From assembly GCA_018713335.1 (NCBI GenBank), contig DVOW01000025.1, positions 1-46,456 of the forward strand: a stretch of 46,456 nt of DNA. Direction: 5' to 3'. The notes below the pieces were generated by a model. That model saw only the letters and a program-made list of their open reading frames with translations, was not told the DNA's origin and ran no database searches. The number at the start of each line of letters is the position of its first letter. The first letter of the stretch is position 1. The position numbers were made by a program, and so were the translations under genes. Below, piece after piece: positions 12,019 to 21,052 of this stretch. Origin of the DNA: Candidatus Merdivicinus intestinigallinarum. GTDB lineage: Bacteria; Bacillota; Clostridia; Oscillospirales; Ruminococcaceae.

Positions 12019-14736
12019 CTATTTGGATTTTTTCCCGCCTGAATGCCGGAAAATTTTCTGCAAGAGGGCGGAAAGGATAGGCGCGGCGGCCAGATACCCC
12101 GCCACTGCCAGCAATTGCTCCCCGTTTAAGGGTACGGTGCGGAAAATCAGCCGGACCGGCGGGAAAAAGACGGCGGCCAGGGCAATGGATGCGGAAATCA
12201 GCACGGCGAAAATCAGCTTCACATTGCGGAAGGGATTGATGCCGAAGATGGTCTTTTCTTCGCTGCGGCATTCAAACACATGGATGAGCTGGGCGAACAC
12301 CAGGGCCAGAAACGCCCCGGTCCGGGCCAGAGCCACGTCGCCGGTCTGGTAAAAATGAAGGAATACTGCCAGGGTGGTGAGGCCAATCAGGGCCCCCCGG
12401 AACAAAATGGTGGTGAGGAGCCCTCCGGCGAAGATCCCGTCGGAGGCCCGCCGTGGCGGCCGCTTCATCACATCCTTTTCCGCCGGGTCCAGCCCCAAAG
12501 CGATGGCGGGCAGGCCGTCGGTCACCAGGTTGATGAGCAGGATATGGATGGGCAGGAGCACCACCGGCAGGCCCATGAGGATGCCCAAAAACATGGTCAG
12601 CACCTCGCCGATGTTGCAGGACAGCAAATACCGGATGAACTTGCGGATATTCTGGTAAATCACCCGGCCCTCCTTCACCGCCGAAACCAGGGTGGCGAAG
12701 TTGTCGTCCATTAAAATCAGGTCGGAGGCCTCCTTGGTCACATCCGTGCCGGAAATGCCCATGGACACTCCAATGTCCGCCTCCTTCACGGCAGGCGCGT
12801 CGTTGACCCCGTCCCCGGTCATGGCGGTGATATGGCCCCGCCGCCGGAAGGCCCGGACAATTTTCAGCTTGTCGCTGGGGCTGACCCGGGCAAAGACGGT
12901 GGTTTCCTCAATGACGCCGCTTAACTGCTCCTCCGTCATGGCCGAAAGCTCTTCTCCGGCCAGAACCCGGTCGCCTTCGTGCCAGATGCCCAATTCCCGG
13001 GCGATGGCGCAGGCGGTGAGTTTGTGGTCGCCGGTAATCATGACCGTTTTGACGCCCGCCTTCCGGCTTAAGGAAACGGCTTCCTTGGCTTCTTTTCGGG
13101 GCGGGTCCATCATCCCCGCCAGGCCCGAAAAAATCAGGCCCCGTTCCCTGGCCAGGGATTCCGCCAGGATGGGGGCGCCGGAGGGCAACGCTTTCCAGGC
13201 AAAGCCCAGCACCCGCAGGGCCTTCCCGGCCATCCGTTGGTTTTCCGCATCGATCCGCCTGCGGAACGCGCCGGTTAAGGGGACGGTCCCATCCTCTGTC
13301 TGAACGGCGGCGCACCGGTCCAGGAGCACGTCGTAGCCGCCTTTGACCAGCAAAAGCTTTCCGCCGTCTTTCCCTTCCACCACCACCGACATCTGCTTGC
13401 TCTGGCTGTCAAAGGGGATTTCCAGGACCCGCCGGTATTCCCCGGCAAGGCTTTTGACGGTAAGGGAGGCTTTTGCCCCGGCAACCAGCAGGGCAATTTC
13501 CGTGGGATCGCCGACCGGCACAAACTCCCCCTCGCTCCGGCTTTTGGGGGAGGCTTCCAAAGAGGCGTTATTGCAGAGCACCCCGATTTCCAGCAGCCGC
13601 CTGGCCGGGGAAAACCGGACAGGGTCGGCAAAACGGCCCTCCTCCGTCTTGAAATCCCCGGATTTCTGGTACCCGGTGCCGCTGACAGTCAATCGCTCGC
13701 CGCCGCACCAGATTTCCTGGACCGTCATTTTGTTTTCGGTGAGGGTCCCGGTTTTGTCCGAACAGATGACGTCGGTGCAGCCTAATGTTTCTACGGCGTG
13801 GAGCCGCCGGATTAAGGAACGCTGCTTCACCATCCGGCCCACAGCTAATGCCAGAGAAATGGTGACAATGGCGGGCAGTCCCTCCGGCACCGCCGCCACC
13901 GCCAGGCTCACCCCGGTCAGCAGCATATCCAAAAGGGGTTCCCCCCGCAGGATCCCCGCCCCGGCCACAATGGCGCAGATAATCAGACAGCCGATGGCGA
14001 TATATTTCCCCAGCTGGTCCAGCTTTTTCTGAAGGGGGGTCTGTTCCTCCTCAATTTCGCCGATCATCCCGGCGATTTTGCCCATCTGGGTGCCCATGCC
14101 GGTGGCAATGACCCGGCCGACGCCCCGCCCGGCGGTGAGGATGGTTCCCATATAGACCAACTCCGGCTGGTGGAGGGCGTTTTCCGGGATTTCATCGGTT
14201 GGCGCGGCCTTTTTGGAAACCGGCACCGATTCGCCGGTGAGGATGGATTCATCGGCGGAAAGGGCGGCGGCTTCTAAGAGGCAGATGTCCGCCGGGACCC
14301 GGTCGCCGGTGTCCAAGGAAACAATGTCCCCGGGAACCAGCTCTTCCCCGGGGATTTCCGTCAAAATCCCGTCCCGGTAAACCCGGGCTTTGGGGGCGGC
14401 CATTTTCCGCAGGGCCTCTAAGGTCCGTTCCGTCTGGAATTCCTGGAAAAAGCCCATGAGCCCGTTGCAGAGGACGATGACGCCGATGGTCATGGCCTCC
14501 ATGTAATCCCCTAAAAACAGGGTGACGGTGGTGCAGGCCAACAGCACCATGGTAAGAAAGTCCTTAAATTGGCAGATAAAAATGGCGAAGGGCCGGATTT
14601 TTTTCGTTTCCTGCAAGGTGTTTTTTCCATGCTCCGAAAGCCGCCGGTCGGCTTCTTTTTGGCTCAATCCCGCATAGCCGGAGGAGGCGGCTTCCTCGTC
14701 CGCCGGGTCTTTTTCCATATAGTCCAGCCATTTCAC
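12019..14736 (-). CDS. Calcium-translocating P-type ATPase (SERCA/PMCA-like)
   Basis: 905 residues, type II P-ATPase that exports cations across the membrane at ATP cost. Seen: N-terminal cation-ATPase domain, TM pairs near 48-95, actuator motif TGES (167-170), TM4 motif PEGLP (284-288), which goes with Ca2+ transport, phosphorylation site CSDKTGTLT (D327), KGGYD nucleotide-binding, MITGDH and GDGVNDAPAVK hinge motifs, and a C-terminal TM bundle from about 690 on. Ca2+ rather than Mn2+ or H+ is inferred from PEGLP and overall layout. Single gene, minus strand. Confidence 0.92.
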   Translation of the reverse strand: MKWLDYMEKDPADEEAASSGYAGLSQKEADRRLSEHGKNTLQETKKIRPFAIFICQFKDFLTMVLLACTTVTLFLGDYMEAMTIGVIVLCNGLMGFFQEFQTERTLEALRKMAAPKARVYRDGILTEIPGEELVPGDIVSLDTGDRVPADICLLEAAALSADESILTGESVPVSKKAAPTDEIPENALHQPELVYMGTILTAGRGVGRVIATGMGTQMGKIAGMIGEIEEEQTPLQKKLDQLGKYIAIGCLIICAIVAGAGILRGEPLLDMLLTGVSLAVAAVPEGLPAIVTISLALAVGRMVKQRSLIRRLHAVETLGCTDVICSDKTGTLTENKMTVQEIWCGGERLTVSGTGYQKSGDFKTEEGRFADPVRFSPARRLLEIGVLCNNASLEASPKSRSEGEFVPVGDPTEIALLVAGAKASLTVKSLAGEYRRVLEIPFDSQSKQMSVVVEGKDGGKLLLVKGGYDVLLDRCAAVQTEDGTVPLTGAFRRRIDAENQRMAGKALRVLGFAWKALPSGAPILAESLARERGLIFSGLAGMMDPPRKEAKEAVSLSRKAGVKTVMITGDHKLTACAIARELGIWHEGDRVLAGEELSAMTEEQLSGVIEETTVFARVSPSDKLKIVRAFRRRGHITAMTGDGVNDAPAVKEADIGVSMGISGTDVTKEASDLILMDDNFATLVSAVKEGRVIYQNIRKFIRYLLSCNIGEVLTMFLGILMGLPVVLLPIHILLINLVTDGLPAIALGLDPAEKDVMKRPPRRASDGIFAGGLLTTILFRGALIGLTTLAVFLHFYQTGDVALARTGAFLALVFAQLIHVFECRSEEKTIFGINPFRNVKLIFAVLISASIALAAVFFPPVRLIFRTVPLNGEQLLAVAGYLAAAPILSALLQKIFRHSGGKKSK

Positions 14737-14834
14737 AGCCTATCCACACCTTTCCTGGTTCTTTCAATCCAGTTTATGCGGGAAAGGGGGATTTTAGGAG
14801 TGTTTTTTCAGGAAAGAGGGATTGTGCGGGAGGG

Positions 14835-15683
14835 TCAGGATTCGATCTTTTGCAAAATGCCTTGAATCCTTTCGGTGCAGTCGGCCATTCGCAGTTCCGG
14901 TTTTCGCCAGGAATCCGACAAAGGAAAATAAATCCCGTCCTTAGCGCCGGGGCCCAAATCCCACTGGCCGGATTCCTTCCGGTTGGATAACAGCCACCGG
15001 GTCACAAAGCGCAGCTTTTCTTTGGCCTGGCGGTAATGGGCCAAAAGCTCTATGGCCGCCAGGTAATCTACTGTTTTCCGGGAAGCAAAATCTTCCGGAA
15101 CTTCTTTCAGCGGTCCGCTGTAAATGTAGAAAATTCCGTCCGGCTTTTCCAGATAGTAGTCCAGCAGCATACTTTCCGTTTCCGGTTTTACCACGCCTTG
15201 CAGCAGCGCCGCATGGTAAAACATTCCAAAGCCTCTTTCAAACGCGCTTTTGGGGTTCCTTCCAAAAAGGGAACGAAAGGCTGCTTCATCGTCTTCACGG
15301 CGATACTTTCCGCTTTGAAAGGCTTGTTCCGCCAGAAACGCCCATTGTCTGGCGACTTCCAGGGCAATTTCATTGTTTGGGTCAAAAAGCCGGATCCAGG
15401 CGGAAAGCATGAGCTTTTCAAACAAAGGCCAATCATGGGTTTTCTCAGAATAGCCGTCAATTTTCTCCCGGCCGCTTACACAAAGACACATCCGTTCCAG
15501 GACAGTCCGGATGGGTTCATCCTCTTTGGTGAATCCCAGAACCCGCAGACGGCGGATAGCCTGTTCCGTTGTAATTGCCTTTCCGCTGACCGGACGGCTC
15601 AGGGTGTGAAAATTTCCCCACAGTCCGTCAGGATTCCGGGCGTCCAGAATCTGACCGGCCCATTTTCCCTGTTTATGCTCCAA
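14835..15683 (-). CDS. Hypothetical helical protein
   Basis: 282 residues, soluble, rich in helices. Motifs such as NPDGLWGNFHTL near the N-terminus and SGQWDLGPGAKDGIYFPLSDSW near residues 240-262 resemble prenyltransferase/terpene-cyclase alpha-alpha-barrel repeats (aromatic residues in GxW turns), but this is only a fold-level hint. No catalytic residues can be named. It lies between the ATPase and DUF362 genes, both on the same strand, with a terminator separating it from DUF362. Confidence 0.7.
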   Translation of the reverse strand: MEHKQGKWAGQILDARNPDGLWGNFHTLSRPVSGKAITTEQAIRRLRVLGFTKEDEPIRTVLERMCLCVSGREKIDGYSEKTHDWPLFEKLMLSAWIRLFDPNNEIALEVARQWAFLAEQAFQSGKYRREDDEAAFRSLFGRNPKSAFERGFGMFYHAALLQGVVKPETESMLLDYYLEKPDGIFYIYSGPLKEVPEDFASRKTVDYLAAIELLAHYRQAKEKLRFVTRWLLSNRKESGQWDLGPGAKDGIYFPLSDSWRKPELRMADCTERIQGILQKIES

Positions 15684-15701
15684 TAAAATCCCCTCCGCTT
15701 C

Positions 15702-15735
15702 TAAAAAACTGCGCCCCGGGGATGCCGGGGCGCAG
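15702..15735 (-). terminator. Terminator after the DUF362 gene
   Basis: Minus strand CTGCGCCCCGG / CCGGGGCGCAG stem with short loop, followed by TTTTTT. Confidence 0.85.
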
Positions 15736-15747
15736 AAAGAATCCTGA

Positions 15748-16872
15748 TTATTTTACGGTAATCAGCTCATACTCCTTGCTGCCCAGGCCGATTTTCACGG
15801 CGTGGTCGATGCCGGAGCGCCAGTTGGTGACGGGGAAGGTGTTGGTGAAGTGGTCGTGATGGCAGTCGCCGTGGGCGGCCAGCTCATCGGCCAGCTTGCT
15901 GCCCGCCTGGACCGGCATGGCGTTGCAGGCGTCGGCGCAGGCCATATCCACCGCCACCGGGTCCATGGAGGCGAACATCCCCACGTCCGGGATAATGGGC
16001 AGGTCGTTTTCCGCGTGGCAGTCGCAGTAGGGGGAAACGTCCATGACAATGTTGATGTGGAACTGGGGCCGCCCTTGGACCACCGCCTTGGAATACTCTG
16101 CAATTTTGCAGTTTAATTCGTCGTTGGCGGAAGAATTTTCATTGTAAATGGCGTCGAAATTGCAGGCCCCCAGGCACCGGCCGCAGCCCACGCATTTGCC
16201 GTGGTCAATGGAGGCTTTGCGGTTTTCGTCAAAGGAAATGGCGTCGTGGGCGCAGTTTTTAGCGCAGACCCGGCATCCCCGGCAGGTATCCTTGTCCACG
16301 TCGGGTTTGCCGGAATTGTGCTGTTCCATCTTCCCGGCCCGGGAGCCGCAGCCCATGCCCAAATTCTTCAAAGCCCCGCCGAAGCCGGTGGCCTCGTGGC
16401 CCTTGAAATGGTTTAGGGAAATAATTACGTCCGCGTCCATGACGGCCCGGCCGATTTTGGCTTCCTTCACATATTCGCCGCCCTCCACCGGGACGAGGAC
16501 CTCGTCGGTGCCTTTTAAGCCGTCGGCAATAATCACCGGGCATCCGCAGGAGAGGGGCGTAAAGCCGTTTTCCCAGGCCGCCTCCAGGTGGTCCAGGGCG
16601 TTTTTGCGCCGGCCCACATACAAGGTGTTGCAGTCAGTGAGGAAGGGCATCCCGCCCCGGGCTTTTACCACCTCCGCCACGGCCTTGGCGAAGTTGGGCC
16701 GCAGGTAGGAGAGGTTCCCGGGTTCGCCGAAGTGGATTTTAATGGCGACGAATTTCTTTTCCATATCGATTTCGCCGATGCCGGCGGCGTTCATAAGCTT
16801 TTTCAGCTTATCTAACAGGCTCATGCCGGGCTTGGCCCGCATATCGCAAAAATAAACCTTGGATTTTTCCAT
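15748..16872 (-). CDS. DUF362 protein with two 4Fe-4S clusters
   Basis: 374 residues. Residues about 40-180 carry the DUF362 core (IKIHFGEPGN, MDADVIISLNHFKGH, GGALKNLGMGCGSR). Two ferredoxin-type cysteine sets follow: CRGCRVCAKNC then a fourth position near 198-215 and CVGCGRCLGAC near 227-238, each able to hold a 4Fe-4S cluster. Proteins of this family are cytoplasmic iron-sulfur proteins whose electron partner is generally unknown. AAGGAAAGGAAG precedes ATG 16872. Common in anaerobic Clostridia. The redox role is inferred from the clusters. Confidence 0.88.
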   Translation of the reverse strand: MEKSKVYFCDMRAKPGMSLLDKLKKLMNAAGIGEIDMEKKFVAIKIHFGEPGNLSYLRPNFAKAVAEVVKARGGMPFLTDCNTLYVGRRKNALDHLEAAWENGFTPLSCGCPVIIADGLKGTDEVLVPVEGGEYVKEAKIGRAVMDADVIISLNHFKGHEATGFGGALKNLGMGCGSRAGKMEQHNSGKPDVDKDTCRGCRVCAKNCAHDAISFDENRKASIDHGKCVGCGRCLGACNFDAIYNENSSANDELNCKIAEYSKAVVQGRPQFHINIVMDVSPYCDCHAENDLPIIPDVGMFASMDPVAVDMACADACNAMPVQAGSKLADELAAHGDCHHDHFTNTFPVTNWRSGIDHAVKIGLGSKEYELITVK

Positions 16873-16950
16873 GGCGGTTCTTCCTTTCCTTTTTCAGATA
16901 CTACTATTTTATAATATCCGAAAAAGGTTGTCAACGGAATTGCCGGCGGC

Positions 16951-17820
16951 CTACTTTCTGAGCTTTTCCCGGGCCATGGAGAGGAGGCCCAGACAGGCCC
17001 CGTAAAGGGCCAGGCCGGTGAGGATGATAAACAGAAAGTCCCGGAGAAGGGTGCAGGTGGCGCCGTTTGGCCCTTTGATGAGGAAATGGGCGGCCATATA
17101 GCTCACCGGCAGGAAAAAGGCCCCTGCAAACACCGGCCCCGCCTTGGTTTTCCGGAATACGAGCCAGCAAATCCCCAGCAGAAGGGCGGCCCCGCCTGCA
17201 ATCAGCAGGTAAGCATTGAGGGTAAGCCTTGGCAGAGTGGCTACGCCGCCTTCCGGCTCCCAGCCGTCTTTGGCCCAGATCAGCTGGTTTTCTTCCCCCG
17301 GGACGCAGTAATAAACAGCGGAAATATCATCCAGGGAAAAATAGGCCGCCGCCTGCCCCGACCCGGTCAAAGCGTCCATATCCGTCCGCCAGGTGTAAAT
17401 GTCCAGGATCTGTCCTCCTTGGTCGTCCTCATGAGTTTCTACACTGTGCGCTGTCATAAGACCGCCTAAGGAAACGGAAATCGTTCCATCCTCATATTCT
17501 GTGATTTTTACACCAGAATCCTCTAAAGGCAGGTATTGGGGCATGGTCAAAAAGTTGAATACCGTCAGCAAAACCGCCGCCGTAGCGCATAAAATCAGCG
17601 CAGCCAGCTTGAGCCGCTGCTTTTTTAAGCTTTTCTCCACCTGTTTGAAAGGCAGCTTCTCCACAGGCTGGATGGAGCCGCCTTTCAGGTTTGCCAATTC
17701 TTTTTGGCAGGTTTCGCATTCTGAAAGGTGCTCTTCCACCAGCTTCTTAGACTCCTCTCCCGCCAGATTTTCCGCGTATAAGGGCAGCAAATCCCGGATG
17801 ACGCCGCAGGGTACTTTCAT
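16951..17820 (-). CDS. Anti-sigma factor with zinc finger and four membrane segments
   Basis: 289 residues. H31, C35 and C38 form the HxxxCxxC zinc motif of zf-HC2 (RsiW/ChrR-like) anti-sigma domains at the N-terminus. A membrane segment lies at about 70-92, an extracytoplasmic part follows (about 93-195), then three hydrophobic segments near 200-222, 233-250 and 260-282. The start ATGA overlaps the stop of the sigma gene, so the two are translationally coupled. It should hold its sigma factor at the membrane until a signal releases it; the signal is not evident. Confidence 0.85.
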   Translation of the reverse strand: MKVPCGVIRDLLPLYAENLAGEESKKLVEEHLSECETCQKELANLKGGSIQPVEKLPFKQVEKSLKKQRLKLAALILCATAAVLLTVFNFLTMPQYLPLEDSGVKITEYEDGTISVSLGGLMTAHSVETHEDDQGGQILDIYTWRTDMDALTGSGQAAAYFSLDDISAVYYCVPGEENQLIWAKDGWEPEGGVATLPRLTLNAYLLIAGGAALLLGICWLVFRKTKAGPVFAGAFFLPVSYMAAHFLIKGPNGATCTLLRDFLFIILTGLALYGACLGLLSMAREKLRK

Positions 17821-18308
17821 TCCGATTCCTCCATTTCCGCTTTTACCTTGGCCCGCGCCCGGTGATAGGTGACGCAGGCCCAGTTTTCCGTTTTGCCGAA
17901 CAGGTTCCCGATTTGCCGGAAACTCAGCTCCCCCAAAGCCCGCAGCAGGAAAACCTCCTTGTAAGGCTCCGGCAGGCGGTGCAGGGCGGCGTAGGCCCGG
18001 CTGGAACTTTCCCGTTCGTCCAGAAATTCCTCCGGGGAAAGGCCGCCGGACTGCCCGTCCGCATCCTCCAAGGGGACGGTTTTCCGCTGGGCCCGCAGGT
18101 GGGAGTAATAGCAGTTCTTGGCGATTTGGCAGAGCCAGACCCGCAATTCGCAGTCACTCCGGAATTTGGAAATCCCGTCCATAGCCTTCAGAAAGGCATC
18201 ACTGGCAATTTCCCCGGCAATATCGGGGCTGCCGGAGAGCTTCAGGATGTACCGGTAAACATCCTGAAAATAGGCTTGATAAATCCCTTCAAACTCTTGC
18301 CGGTCCAC
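17817..18308 (-). CDS. ECF sigma-70 factor
   Basis: 163 residues from GTG 18308, which follows GGGAGGTGATAAG; a longer upstream frame lacks a ribosome site and crosses a terminator. Region 2 at about 8-75 (FQDVYRYILKLSGSPDIAGEIASD, VWLCQIAKN) and region 4 at about 105-155 (LHRLPEPYKEVFLLRALGELSF, IGNLFGKTENWACVTYHRARAKV). Extracytoplasmic-function group; it likely transcribes its own operon with the anti-sigma gene. No asymmetric -35/-10 could be fixed with confidence. Confidence 0.9.
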   Translation of the reverse strand: MDRQEFEGIYQAYFQDVYRYILKLSGSPDIAGEIASDAFLKAMDGISKFRSDCELRVWLCQIAKNCYYSHLRAQRKTVPLEDADGQSGGLSPEEFLDERESSSRAYAALHRLPEPYKEVFLLRALGELSFRQIGNLFGKTENWACVTYHRARAKVKAEMEESE

Positions 18309-18382
18309 CTTATCACCTCCCTTGCTTTTATAGGACGCGGAAAACGCGGGAATCTTACAGGAATCCGCAAAAATTTTTTCAG

Positions 18383-18416
18383 AAAAAGGGCGGCCGTTAT
18401 CCAATGGATAACAGCC
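18383..18416 (-). terminator. Terminator of nfnAB
   Basis: Minus strand GGCTGTTATCC-ATT-GGATAACGGCC stem followed by GCCCTTTTTC. It lies about 65 bp after the nfnB stop and upstream of the ECF sigma gene. Confidence 0.8.
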
Positions 18417-18480
18417 GTTTTTATAGCCCGAAAAGGTTTCGGAAATATCAGACGGACAAATTGCCCGCGGCGGCTCGCCG

Positions 18481-19878
18481 CTATTTGTTTTTGATGTACT
18501 CGTCAATGGCCTTGGCAGCCTGCTTGCCCGCGCCCATGGCCAGAATTACCGTAGCCGCGCCGGTTACCGCGTCGCCGCCGGCGTAAACGCCTTCCCGGGA
18601 GGTGAGGCCGGTTTCTTCTTCGGTGATGATGCAGCCGTGCTTGTTGGTGTCCAGACCGGGGGTGGTGGACCGGATCAGGGGGTTGGGGCTGGTGCCGATG
18701 GACATGATCATGGTGTCGCACTCCAGTTCAAACTCGCTGCCTTCCTTGACAATGGGGCGGCGGCGTCCGGAAGCGTCCGGCTCGCCCAGCTCCATCTCCA
18801 CGCACTTCATGCCCCGGACCATGCCGTCTTCGTCCCCCAGGACTTCCACGGGATTGGTCAGGGTCTTAAAGATGATGCCTTCCTCCATGGCGTGCTCCAC
18901 TTCCTCTTTACGGGCGGGAAGCTCCTCCATGCCCCGGCGGTAAACGATGTATACGTTTTCCGCACCCAGGCGTTTGGCGCAGCGGGCCGCGTCCATGGCC
19001 ACGTTGCCGCCGCCCACAACCGCCACATTTTTGGAATGCTTAATAGGGGTGTGGGAATCGGGCTTGTAGGCTTTCATCAGGTTGATGCGGGTCAGGTACT
19101 CGTTGGCGGAGTAAACGCCCTTGAGGCTTTCGCCGGGGATGTTCATGAACCGGGGCAGGCCCGCGCCGGAACCGATGAACACGGCCTCGTAGCCCATTTC
19201 AAAGAGTTCGTCGATGGTCAGCACCTTGCCGATGACCATGTTGGTTTCAATGTCCACGCCGATGGCCTTCAGGTTGTCGATTTCCTTCTGGACAATGACC
19301 TTGGGCAGACGGAATTCGGGGATGCCGTAAACCAGCACGCCGCCCGCCAGGTGCAGCGCCTCGAAAATGGTGACTTTATAGCCCATTTTGGCCAGGTCGC
19401 CGGCGGCGGTGAGGCCGGAGGGGCCTGCGCCGATGATGGCCACTTTATGGCCGTTTTGCTCCGGCATTTTGGGGGCCTCGGTGGAATGCTCCCGGTGCCA
19501 GTCGGCCACAAAACGCTCCAGACGGCCGATGCCTACCGGTTCGCCCTTGATGCCCCGGACGCATTTGCCTTCGCACTGGGTTTCCTGGGGGCAGACGCGG
19601 CCGCAGACGGCGGGCAGGGAGCTGGAACGGTGGATGATCTCAAATGCGCCTTCCATGTCCTCGTTGGCCACGCGCTCAATGAAAGCGGGGATGTCGATGG
19701 CAACGGGGCAGGCGGAAACGCAGGGTTTGTTTTTGCAGTTTAAGCAGCGGCGGGCTTCATTGACCGCCATTTCATAGGTGTAGCCCAGAGCCACTTCCTC
19801 AAAGTTTTTGTTGCGGACGTTGGGATCCTGGGAAGGCATGGGGCATTTTTTCGGGTCCATATTGCGCTGAATGGCCAT
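18481..19878 (-). CDS. nfnB: NfnB, large subunit of electron-bifurcating ferredoxin:NADP oxidoreductase (GltA-like)
   Basis: 465 residues from ATG 19878 (AAGGAGGTCAAATAACC upstream, 2 bp after the nfnA stop). N-terminal cysteines CLNCKNKPCVSACP and CGRVCPQETQCEGKC bind two 4Fe-4S clusters; a FAD motif GAGPSGLTAAGDLAKMG (near 140) and an NADPH-type motif GGGNVAMDAARCAKR (near 280) follow, with a C-terminal GGDAVTGAATVI. On sequence alone it is close to the glutamate synthase small subunit (GltA), but pairing with the NfnA-type gene points to NfnB, which balances NADH, NADPH and ferredoxin in anaerobes. Confidence 0.88.
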   Translation of the reverse strand: MAIQRNMDPKKCPMPSQDPNVRNKNFEEVALGYTYEMAVNEARRCLNCKNKPCVSACPVAIDIPAFIERVANEDMEGAFEIIHRSSSLPAVCGRVCPQETQCEGKCVRGIKGEPVGIGRLERFVADWHREHSTEAPKMPEQNGHKVAIIGAGPSGLTAAGDLAKMGYKVTIFEALHLAGGVLVYGIPEFRLPKVIVQKEIDNLKAIGVDIETNMVIGKVLTIDELFEMGYEAVFIGSGAGLPRFMNIPGESLKGVYSANEYLTRINLMKAYKPDSHTPIKHSKNVAVVGGGNVAMDAARCAKRLGAENVYIVYRRGMEELPARKEEVEHAMEEGIIFKTLTNPVEVLGDEDGMVRGMKCVEMELGEPDASGRRRPIVKEGSEFELECDTMIMSIGTSPNPLIRSTTPGLDTNKHGCIITEEETGLTSREGVYAGGDAVTGAATVILAMGAGKQAAKAIDEYIKNK

Positions 19879-19880
19879 GG

Positions 19881-20723
19881 TTATTTGACCTCCTTTTTGA
19901 GCAGGTTGCACTCGGCTTCCCGGGCGTGCTGTTCAAAATCTTTATACATGGTGCCGCGGTGCATGGCTTCGTCAAAGTCCACCAGATGGCCGTCGAAGTC
20001 GGGGCCGTCCACGCAGGCGAACTTGGTTTCGCCGCCGACAGTCAGGCGGCAGCCGCCGCACATGCCGGTGCCGTCAATCATAATGGGGTTCATGGAAACC
20101 ACGGTTTTGATGTTGTATTTCTTGGTCAGCTGGCAGACGAATTTCATCATAATCAGCGGGCCGATGGCGATAACTTCGTCGTACTGGTTGCCTTCGTTGA
20201 TGAGCTTTTCCAGGGCGTTGGTGACCAACCCCTTTTCGCCGTAGCTGCCGTCGTCGGTCATCATGCAGACCTTGTCGGAAACGGCGTTGAATTCATCCTC
20301 TAAGATGACCAGGTCCTTGTTGCGGAAACCGACCACGGAATGGACCACCGCGCCCAGTTCGTGAAGCTTCTTGGCCACAGGGTACGCAATGGCGCAGCCA
20401 ACGCCGCCGCCCACCACGGCCACTTTTTTTAAGCCTTCCACATGGCTGGGGGTGCCCAGAGGGCCGACAAAATCGTGGAGGCAGTCGCCTTCTTCCAGGG
20501 TGTCCAGCTCCATGGTGCCTGCGCCCACGATCTGGTAGATGATGGTGACGGTGCCAGCTTCCCGGTCGTAGTCCGCCACAGTCAGGGGGATGCGTTCAGA
20601 ATCTTCCTTGGCCCGGAAAATAATGAACTGGCCGGGTTCGGCTTTTTTGGCAATCAAAGGCGCCTCAATCACCATTTTGGCAACGGTGGGATTGAGGTGC
20701 TCTTTTTTCACGATTTTAAACAT
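19881..20723 (-). CDS. nfnA: NfnA, ferredoxin-NADP reductase-like FAD/2Fe-2S subunit
   Basis: 280 residues from ATG 20723, with AAAGGAG 10 nt upstream. N-terminal FAD-binding barrel (residues about 1-95, with RIPLTVADYD), NAD-binding domain beginning VAVVGGGVGCAIAYPVAKKL (about 105) and a C-terminal 2Fe-2S cysteine set (MCGGCRLTVGG then C near 250). This is the NfnA / sulfide dehydrogenase beta architecture. Its frame is open upstream into another small gene without a stop (see separate entry), but the ribosome site and an internal promoter support a start at 20723. Co-transcribed with nfnB. Confidence 0.88.
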   Translation of the reverse strand: MFKIVKKEHLNPTVAKMVIEAPLIAKKAEPGQFIIFRAKEDSERIPLTVADYDREAGTVTIIYQIVGAGTMELDTLEEGDCLHDFVGPLGTPSHVEGLKKVAVVGGGVGCAIAYPVAKKLHELGAVVHSVVGFRNKDLVILEDEFNAVSDKVCMMTDDGSYGEKGLVTNALEKLINEGNQYDEVIAIGPLIMMKFVCQLTKKYNIKTVVSMNPIMIDGTGMCGGCRLTVGGETKFACVDGPDFDGHLVDFDEAMHRGTMYKDFEQHAREAECNLLKKEVK

Positions 20724-20960
20724 GGAAGAGTTCTCCTTTCGAGTCGCATTTTGGAAACCATTTTTATTATAACTGGTTTCGCTTTCTTTTTCAATCTTTT
20801 CTAAAATAGCATCTTCTGCGGGGGTATCCAGCCAAAGATAACGATCTTCGGAAGTGTTAATATAAATTTCCTCTACAACCTGTTGAATCTTTTCAATTTC
20901 CTCATGAATATCCGTTAATTTATTGAATAAAATCGTATACATTTTCTGATAATCCGGCAT
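20724..20960 (-). CDS. Small helical protein gene that reads in frame into nfnA
   Basis: ATG 20960 follows GGAAGGTGAGATT. The frame codes for a helical start (DYQKMYTILFNKLTDIHEE), an acidic middle (NTSEDRYLWLDTPAEDAI) and then a less protein-like tail (ETSYNKNGFQNATRKENSS) that runs without stop into the NfnA start Met. Small proteins of the PDYxKMY type beside an XRE regulator are frequent in Clostridia and usually end with their own stop. Either an 86-residue extension of NfnA is made, or the small gene lost its stop when it came to lie here. Divergent from the XRE gene, sharing its operators. Confidence 0.55.
20766..20794 (-). promoter_or_regulatory. nfnAB promoter inside the upstream small gene
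   Basis: Minus strand TTGAAA (20794-20789), 17 bp, TATAAT (20771-20766), about 45 bp before the nfnA start. Confidence 0.75.
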
Positions 20961-20983
20961 AATCTCACCTTCCCATGACAATA

Positions 20984-21027
20984 TTAGAACAAATTATTCA
21001 AAAAGTCAATAGCACAAATTGTTCTAA
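20984..21027. promoter_or_regulatory. Paired operators of the XRE regulator
   Basis: TTAGAACAAATT (20984-20995) and its inverted copy AAATTGTTCTAA (21016-21027), 21 bp apart, lie between the divergent small gene and the XRE gene. Each is itself close to a palindrome AGAACAAATTGTTCT. Confidence 0.6.
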
Positions 21028-21052
21028 AGCATACTGGTATTGAGGTGATTTG

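Noticed and set aside
18309-18506. Longer ECF sigma protein beginning at 18506
   Set aside because: The extra part contains the nfnAB terminator hairpin and has no ribosome site; GTG 18308 has a near-perfect one.
18637-19743. A 368-residue open frame opposite nfnB
   Set aside because: Shadow of the well-supported nfnB gene; no recognisable domain.
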